Assembly (NCBI GenBank): GCA_949752735.1
Contig: OX457053.1
Coordinates: 7,765,543 to 7,829,542, forward strand
Direction of reading: 5' to 3'
Length of the DNA stretch: 64,000 bases
DNA from: Lumbricus terrestris
Taxonomy: Eukaryota; Annelida; Clitellata; Crassiclitellata; Lumbricidae
The stretch's first letter is position 1. Every line of letters starts with the position of its first letter. Made by a program: the position numbers and the translations under genes. The notes beneath the pieces were generated by a model. The model did not search any database. It was not told the DNA's origin and was given only the letters and a program-made list of their open reading frames with translations. This document shows, one piece after another, positions 57,301 through 64,000 of the stretch.

Positions 57301-60300
57301 AATGCCTCTAAAATGGGCATTTGGTGTTGTCTCATTTGGGATGTAGGATTGTTCTGTGAGAATAGCTTTTGTTGGTGATCAGTTCTAGTTTTCAAGTATC
57401 CTATTTATCTTTCGTTTCAGTTTTGCTAAGTTTATAATTGCAAGCAGTGGGATTTGTTGATTAAATTCAGTTTTTCGGTGATTGTGTTTATTTGTTTTGA
57501 GTTGTTTTTATTTTCGATTCTAAAAATATTTACTGTCAGGTGAAGGATGGAAAAGTATTTGATTCAATGTCGCAGAGTGTTTCAAGTTTGACCTCAAAGG
57601 TATGCACAGCAACCATTACTCCAACATATTTTGAAACTAACACGAGTGGAATAGCTTGGCATCTAACATACAGAGCTCTCATTTGTTACGTCTGTGAATC
57701 AATGGAGGGAAGTGGTTTCATGGTTGTGGTGCAAAAAAAGCTTTGGTGTGGTTTCATCTCTGCTGTGCTTGAGTGGGGGGGGGCAGTGTGTCTAGGTTGG
57801 TCTGGGGTTTCTGCTCATAGTTTGCTTTCTTGTGATAGTTGCTTGTTCTATGCTTCTGTTACTTATCGAAAGATATTTAAAATTGTATTTTAAATGCTTT
57901 TGAAGTATTTTAAAGTACACCTGAAGGATGTAAATTACCATTTGAACACTTTTGCTACTTTTTTCAAAGTATTTTACTAGTTCTGCAGATTTTAATGATC
58001 AATCAAAGGTGGAAGCTGACTATATTTTTTACGACTAAACATAACAGATTCCAAATTAATTGAATTTTATCGATTAATCTATGTTGAATTTAAAAGATTA
58101 ATTGATTAGTTTTGATTTAAATCAGTATTAATCCAATATTTTAACCATCACTGACTGTCGATGTATTTTTTCTTTTCTGCACCGCTGTTGTTTATCTGCT
58201 TTTTCTGTATCGGTAGTTGACGTTAACAAGATTATTACGTTTTGTAACTGATGGATATATTGGTTAGGAGGTTACAACTGTCATGTGGTCATTTACATCT
58301 CCATGCATCTATTCTTATTTGGTTTTAGTTATCTGTTTTAAGGGGAATAGAATTTTTTGACCTGTGATTTTATCTATAGATAGCGATTACTTCATAATTA
58401 CGTAGCACCAAAAATGACGCCGTACCTTCCTGTAAGTTTTTATTTTTTGCAGCTCATTGATCTGCTGCAACCATTTTTTCATTTTCTCTTCATCTAGTTT
58501 GAATTTATTTTTTTGGGATTGTGATGGGGATGTCCTCAATGGCTTGTGCGGGTTTCTCGATTGTCTGAACGGACTTTTTTATCCGCTGTCTATAGTTTAA
58601 TTACGTCTTGTTTTTGATAATTCAATTTTAATGCACAAATGTTTAAATTTTAATTTCTGAACGGTTGTTTCATAGTTACTGACCATGTGGCTTTTGAGTT
58701 GTGTAGTATTAGATTAGTTTCTGTTGTTTACTGTCTGTATCTTTCATCGTACTTAATAGATTGGCAAAAAATGTTCTTCAACATGTCGCCAGGTTGTTAT
58801 ATAAGTCAACATGTCTCTAGTTTTTCTATTTCACGTTCTGCATGTTAGTTGTGTTTAGATGTGTTGCATGGTTGTTGTTCGTTTTGCGATGGCTTCGTAG
58901 GTTAAAGATGGCAGCATCATCAGCGATGTCTCATCATCTGTCAGTGGCTTGGCTACCAAAGTAAGTCGACATATGAGTTGTGAGAGTGCAGGAATTTGCA
59001 TGGTGGTTACGAGCTTTCTCGATTGCATCAGGTCATCCATCTGGAATGACCTCTGTTGATTACATCTGATCGATCGAACTTTGTTTCATAAATCTGTCAA
59101 ACCTTTTTTCTTTTCCCGTTGGTAGGCTGGGAGCGCTCCTTACTACGTTTCTTGAATGGGTGCTATATAAGTCTATGGATTGAATAATAAACTTGTGGCA
59201 TGCACCTTTGCACCTGTGGCTCTCAGATGAACTCTCTTGTATACAAGTTATTGTCTTAGTTTCCATTGTTTCATGAGATGTGCAATAATCTAGTGCTTAG
59301 CATATTACAGGTATGGGATTCAAACCGCCAGAGCACAATTTGTTTTGAGATTATGGCTACATCTGCGCCCATAGCCAACTCGGCTTTAAGGAGTATACTG
59401 TCTGCAGGCTGCTCGTGGGAAGATGCCTATGCCCCTCAAGGAAGACAACTGTCCCTAAAATGCCTAAAATGAAAGCATAGAAAACTCCAGCTTGAGACTG
59501 ACATTGATAGGTTTGAGCAGACTTGTGTTACCTGACCTGTATTGCTTAGCTCATGCTTTGCTGTCTGATTGAAATCAGGTCCAGTCTGCTAGTCTGAAGG
59601 GCTGGAAAGACATCTCAACCATTTTTACAGACGAGCCGAAGCCAGAAGGAGAGGCGACTTCGCCTGGAGAAAAGTCATCTCTTCTCAATGCAGGCTCAAG
59701 GTAAGAGGGCCAAGCGCCGAGTTGCTTCGTCATTTTTCTATTGTTCTATTTGATGCGATATCAGACTTGAAAGTGCATAAATTTTCAGCACTAGAAACTT
59801 TTGAACAGAATTTTCAGTTTTAAAGACCTTTTGTTGTTCTTCATGCTTGTTGTAATTCAGGATCCTTTGTTTGTCATATGTAAATTGTCTTTTATTCAAT
59901 GAACTATTTCCATCCAGGAACAGAAGAAGATTTCATGTCACTGAGTTTTACAATTTTTTTAGCTGAAGTAGAGATATTTTTAACCCAACACTGACCAAAG
60001 CATAGTACACACGGTGGTGTAGTGGTGGCATCGTTGCCTTGAAGCCGGAAGGTTCGAGGTTCAAATCCACCTCAAGTCGCCTCGTAAGGACCTTGGGCAA
60101 GTCCTTCACTCGCAATTGCTCAGTGCTTCGGCATGAAACTCCGATGCAGTGTCCGCTCTTCAGTTGGGAGCGCGTCTGAGTAGAGAGCTTGAAGGGGCGC
60201 TATAACAAGTGCACATACAAACAAACATGGTATGGTAAATCATATACTCTCGGTCTGTAAAGGGTAATCTATGTTAAATTTCTCATTTTATGTCTACAGA

Positions 60301-60735
60301 GGTTACTCTGGATCTGCAAAGGGTGAAACTAGTCCCGGATCGAACGATTGGACCGGTTGGGGCGACGACTGGGTCGGGGGAACGGCCGAACCCCAAAACT
60401 CATCACCATCACCGGTTGAGGAGAAGCAGTGGGGCGACTGGGGTGACGAATTCTCCGACAACGCAAAGAAAACGCAGAAGAGCAAATCAAGCAAGCAGAA
60501 GGAGAACACGCAGGAGCAGGCAGCCATCAGGCAGGGCGGCACTCCGTCGTCAACAAAGGTCAACCTCATCGATTTTGAAAATGTTGACATCATGGCAACG
60601 GACGATGCCGTGCCGAAAACTTCGGAAACCGAATCGGACTGGAATAACGACACTTGGGCGAATGTGGAAGAGGACGACGAATGGCAGTCGCTGGAAATCG
60701 AAACGGCGAAGAGCCGCGGAAGTAAGGCCGACTGA
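51373..60735 (+). CDS. ARFGAP1: ADP-ribosylation factor GTPase-activating protein 1, 12 exons
   Basis: The protein stimulates GTP hydrolysis on Arf1 at the Golgi and so controls COPI coat turnover. Exons: 51373-51432, 52059-52168, 52834-53005, 53485-53705, 54565-54633, 55067-55163, 55838-55894, 56717-56782, 57540-57599, 58901-58960, 59579-59700 and 60300-60735, in phase throughout, giving 509 residues. The start [20 protein letters not shown] is almost the vertebrate one. The zinc finger has Cys22, Cys25, Cys42 and Cys45, with the catalytic Arg50 in [10 protein letters not shown]. Exons 6-7 carry a curvature-sensing ALPS helix ([20 protein letters not shown]). Exons 9 and 10 are a tandem duplicate. 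The last exon has tryptophan-rich acidic motifs ([18 protein letters not shown]). Exon 3 ends in a non-standard GC donor. An AATAAA at 61387-61392 is a possible polyadenylation signal. Confidence 0.97.
52546..52618 (-). mobile_element. 3'-end fragment of the ATTACG-tailed LINE in ARFGAP1 intron 2
   Basis: A short copy: GTAATCGTAAAC, then CTAAAGCGCTACTCGAAAGC, then GTGGGGCACCAGC, then TTATTCACG. It matches 33765 and 38155. Confidence 0.7.
54795..55060. repeat. Degenerate tandem repeat in ARFGAP1 intron 5
   Basis: About five units of roughly 55-60 bp share TTTTGAATTATTTCCATGAT and TGAATGATGTGTGTGAC or variants. They end immediately before exon 6 at 55067. Confidence 0.75.
55968..56193 (+). mobile_element. 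tRNA-derived SINE in ARFGAP1 intron 7
   Basis: A diverged copy with GGGTGTAGTGGGTG at the box A position and GGCTCGAATCC at box B, the shared body, and GGGCGCTATGACAAGTGCAT before a TATA-rich tail. Confidence 0.82.
56440..56600 (-). mobile_element. LINE 3'-end fragment in ARFGAP1 intron 7
   Basis: This is the inverse of the tail at 40350-40505 (shared GATCATATTGTATTGTAATG-type tail, then AGAAAAGGCAAGATTTGAGG). The similarity is moderate. Confidence 0.5.
57600..58900. other. ARFGAP1 intron 9, between the duplicated exons
   Basis: The intron is 1.3 kb of T-rich sequence. A 117-codon open frame at 57540-57893 is just exon 9 reading through its donor. No repeat family was recognised. Confidence 0.5.
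59999..60232 (+). mobile_element. tRNA-derived SINE in ARFGAP1 intron 11
   Basis: Box A-like TGGTGTAGTGG (about 60013), box B-like GGTTCAAATCC (about 60058), the shared body with GATGCAGTGTCCGCTC and the end GGGGCGCTATAACAAGTGCA plus an ACAAACAAAC tail. It ends less than 70 bp before the exon 12 acceptor. Confidence 0.88.
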
Positions 60736-62989
60736 ATGGGAAACCTCGGCCGAGTTTGCAGCCGTTTGAGGTGAAATGTGGGGGAGTCGAAGAACGTTTG
60801 TGTATCTTGTTGCTCGTATCTTTAGTCGATGATCATGATAATTTAGGAAAGAATTCCCGTGCGCAAGAGACATAGTTGTCAGAAGAATCGAACGTTTGGG
60901 TTGGACAACGATTTAGGCCGCCGACTGTTTTGCAGTTTTCGTGACTTGAAAATTAAAAACATTTGTGGATTAATTTATAAGTGGTTGCTTTGCCTCTTGT
61001 CGTCGATTCTGTTATTTGTTAGGAAAATGACTTTTAGAGAGATCGTGGCTCTAGAAGTCCACCACAAGTACATCATGGCAGTGACCATTCTTGTGTCGGC
61101 AAAGTTCTATGTGGTCTACAACCGGCTCTCTCCATACTTGTGCCTGCTGCAAAGGGCCTATCCAACATATTCGATTCCATTCTTAAAGATGCCCTCTTTA
61201 GCCAAGGTTTGGTTGAGAGAGCTCCTGAGTAGTAGCCTTGAAGGGACGTTGTGTGCAGGTCTGCCAAGATAGGAGCAGAGGGGAAATGCTGAGGGTCCTG
61301 GCGACTTTTAGAGCCCTGGCAGCTGGGTAGTTATACGAAGTTTATGATATGCATTTCTAAATATACTATTTTAAAAGTAACAACTGAATAAAATTATAGT
61401 TGTACATATATATATATATAAAAATATAATATCGTGTGCACGTACAACTCGTTCCCACACTTTTTAATATAGGCCTATCAATTTTTGCTCATTCTCTGAT
61501 AAAGCCTAAAGATAGTTTAGGGCCCGTGATTGCTCTGCCTAAGGGTCTGGAATTTTTGTTGCTGATCCTAATAAATGAAGACTAAATCATGAATAGATCT
61601 TGCGTGAAGTTGCTGGTAGCGATAGCTATGCATCTGAAATGCACATACACACCATGGGTGTCCGCACATAAGGGCAAGACGGGCACCCGGTCACCCCCAT
61701 GGAAAAATTGAACCCTATTTTTTAGCTACTATTTATATTTTCACAATTTTCTTGCACAAAAGAACTAGTGATATTAAGGATACATGAAGTAAAACTGAGA
61801 AATTTACATTTAGAAATCTCTATGGAAAATACCCATGTCCTTAATTCCCTGCATGGCATTTTTAGAGCTCCTGCAAAAAAATTAAACCATGACCATTGTG
61901 TTTTACCCTCCTGTCAAAAAATCTGTGGGCGCCTGACACTCGCATCGATTTGTGTATTCTGATTGAAATTAAACTTTGTGGATAGTGTTAAGCACATATT
62001 TCCATTCGATTTTGACTGCAGATAGTGTCACTTGGCCACTGCATGAGCCTCTTATAGTGCTCTGGAAGTTAACATTTTATACACTCCTCGAAGGCTAAAA
62101 ATTCCTAAAACTAATCCTTTTCTGGTTGTGGATTTTGAATTGGCATTCAGTTTGGCTTGTGCTTTATGTACAGGTGATTCAAGGTTCATGCAGTGGTCCG
62201 AGATATTCATATTAATTGATTATAGGCTATGTGTAATGAGACTTGCATAACAAACTAAGTCTGTAGTAAATGCTTACTGTACATGTAATGTATTTGTTTG
62301 GCTATATTCATTCGTCGAGTTTAAGAATTGTACAACTTAAAAATTCCATAAATGTTTTACCAACATTTCAGTTTGTTCTTTTTCAATGTATGCTAGAATT
62401 AATAAATTTTCTTCTTAATTATAATTAATTAATTACTGAAATAGATGGGTTCAAGCTTATGGTTTGCTACGGCCCATGAGTGCTTATGTGCTGATGTTTT
62501 GCAAAATTTCATCTAGACAGAAGCTGCTAGTGCTATATCCCATCTGACAGAGTTTGTGAGTTACTTTGAATGCTTACAGATCATTTGTTTAGTTAAAATA
62601 CATCAAATACCGAGTTATTGAGACGTTGAAGATGATTTGATGCTCAAGAGATTACCAGACCCAATGTGAGGATGACTATTCTGAAAGCTTTCACAACCTA
62701 TGGAAACAGTACAACCCTGAGCATTCAAATTTATGTCAGTTGCATAAACAACTAAACATGGACCTAATCTTTTGACCCAGTGACAATGAGAGCTTAAGGC
62801 CTACTAAACGCGACTGAGAAACCAATGCAGATTGTCGTTTTAGTGTTAGGAAATGCTAAGGCTTGCTATTAGAAAACAATGTACGGGAGCATACACTAAT
62901 GACCTAGGGTTGCTGCCTTTTCCGCTTCATGCTCTCTGCAGTTCCGACAAGTGTTGCTGATTTGTTGATCTTATAATGATGTAGGCTAC
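60736..62989 (+). other. ARFGAP1 3' UTR and downstream flank
   Basis: A candidate AATAAA lies at 61387-61392, just before an AT microsatellite (about 61407-61421). At 61210-61245 there is a decayed SINE/LINE-like tail (CTCCTGAGTAGTAGCCTTGA). From 61800 on I see no gene or clear repeat. Confidence 0.4.
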
Positions 62990-63059
62990 TTGTGGTCATT
63001 CATTTGTAGTCAAAAGCTTAATCACCAAAGACCAAGAGGGGAAACATACACCACATGTG

Positions 63060-63265
63060 CAAAACTCCACCTCTTACTATATAGCCACAGGTCTTTCACT
63101 CAAAAGTCGAAACTCAAAACACTGCTTTTTCACAGATCCCGTCCTGATTCTTCCACTTTGCCCTACCTCCCACGCCGTTTCAACTCTGTTTAACTCTGCC
63201 TGACTCTCCGGATATAAACCTCTACCTACCAACCTTGTTTTGACTGAGCGCCTGTGAATCAGCTG
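63060..63265 (+). mobile_element. LINE 3'-end fragment, longest copy of the ATTACG-tailed family's coding end
   Basis: The frame reads LLLYSHRSFTQKSKLKTLLF followed by HRSRPDSSTLPYLPRRFNSV and a stop, the C-terminal ending of a LINE reverse transcriptase. It is the reverse complement of 50801-50995. Confidence 0.7.
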
Positions 63266-64000
63266 TTATTATTGTGGGCGATGTAGAAATTCCGAGTTTA
63301 CGATTTATGTTTAGGACGATAATCGAGGCCAGTAATATAACCATAGATATAAATAATTTTTTATTTCTGGCATAGATATTACCACCACACGGAAAACAAC
63401 ATGGACGATATATTTGCCTGATTTTACCTGTGACGGAATAATTGTCGATGACGTCACATCCCGTGTTGATCAATCAGGCGATATTACAGTAATTATGCCA
63501 TAGCACATTATTAGGACGGTTGATTCAAGATATACGACAAGCATTATTATTATTATTGAGGCGGAAACTTAACGAGTCTAAGGCTGTAGTGAATATTTTC
63601 GGCTGTTCTACAAGTTACAGTAGTTTCTTGCGAGATACTGGCACAGGAAAATCGACTTTTGCAGCGTAATGTAAATAATCGGTTCCCTTTTTGAATGGAT
63701 TATTGGAGCTGAACGTTTGAACTCGGATCGTTGAAGGCCCCCAAGTGGCCAGGGGTCCGGGCAGTTCTGAAACAATGGGAAATTGCTTGTCACAAACACG
63801 CGATTACCTTAAGGAGCGCAAGAAGGAACCAGTTCGATATGCGAAGGTATAGTATACCGTATAATTATGCAAATGCAGTTAGAGAATTATTATGGAAAAG
63901 TATCTGGGAGAGGCCAGACGGACCCAGACCACAGTGTAAATAATAGGCAGAGTATAGCATACGTCGACTTGATCAACAGCGCCATTTTGAAGAGTATCCT
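63266..64000. other. Terminal spacer, no gene seen
   Basis: Only short open frames without family resemblance. A small ATT run lies at 63544-63558. Confidence 0.3.

Noticed and set aside
60290..60769. 159-codon and antisense frames overlapping the last ARFGAP1 exon
   Set aside because: The frame joined by splice phase to the rest of ARFGAP1 carries the expected tryptophan-acidic motifs; the others are shadows.
61640..61760. Possible MITE around GGGCACCCGGTC
   Set aside because: A short palindromic stretch only, with no defined ends or flanking duplication.

Overview
This is intron-rich animal nuclear DNA with heavily repetitive spacers. The codon use, the AT-rich introns, the tRNA-derived SINEs, the LINE tails, the dense hAT-type miniature transposons and a DNA transposon of a kind I associate with corals and sea urchins together suggest a marine invertebrate. 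An invertebrate deuterostome (echinoderm or hemichordate) is my guess, but the sequence does not prove it. Five host genes can be modelled, four of them exon by exon with matching splice phases: PSMB1 (proteasome beta-6, minus strand, 1110-5567), a CH-domain plus filamin-repeat protein (plus, 10561-18669), an otopetrin-type proton channel (minus, 20308-22281), fumarylacetoacetase FAH (plus, 35364-44542) and ArfGAP1 (plus, 51373-60735).

Layout. 1-400 holds the end of a LINE reverse transcriptase. 1.1-9 kb holds PSMB1 and a diverged second copy of its first exon and upstream region, about 2.8 kb further upstream. 9.8-10.2 kb is a minisatellite. 10.5-18.7 kb is the CH/filamin gene. 18.7-27 kb holds otopetrin, hAT MITEs, SINEs and three long trinucleotide arrays. 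27.1-29.75 kb is an LTR element with a gag gene but no pol. 30.3-31.8 kb is a hAT element with decayed transposase inserted inside a MITE. 31.8-35 kb holds tandem and direct repeats, a LINE reverse transcriptase and a 59-bp palindrome. 35.4-44.5 kb is FAH. 45.56-49.37 kb is a 3.8-kb DNA transposon with long inverted ends made of 152-bp repeats and a nuclease-like protein broken by one stop codon. 51.4-60.7 kb is ArfGAP1. The last 3 kb is 3' flank and repeat debris.

The host genes do not form a pathway: one is a proteasome core subunit, one a probable actin-linked scaffold, one an acid-sensing channel, one the last enzyme of tyrosine breakdown and one a Golgi Arf GTPase-activating protein. They are neighbours only by chromosomal position.

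The items most worth following up are: (1) two interchangeable first exons for PSMB1; (2) the CH/filamin protein, whose first filamin repeat is split by a repetitive insertion and whose linkers are very long; (3) the 3.8-kb transposon, whose 3-bp target duplication is supported by a related unfilled site in the same window; (4) a tandem exon duplication in ArfGAP1; and (5) at least a dozen hAT insertions with readable 8-bp target duplications, two of which postdate the PSMB1 duplication. All protein identities rest on remembered family sequences and visible motifs; no database search was run.
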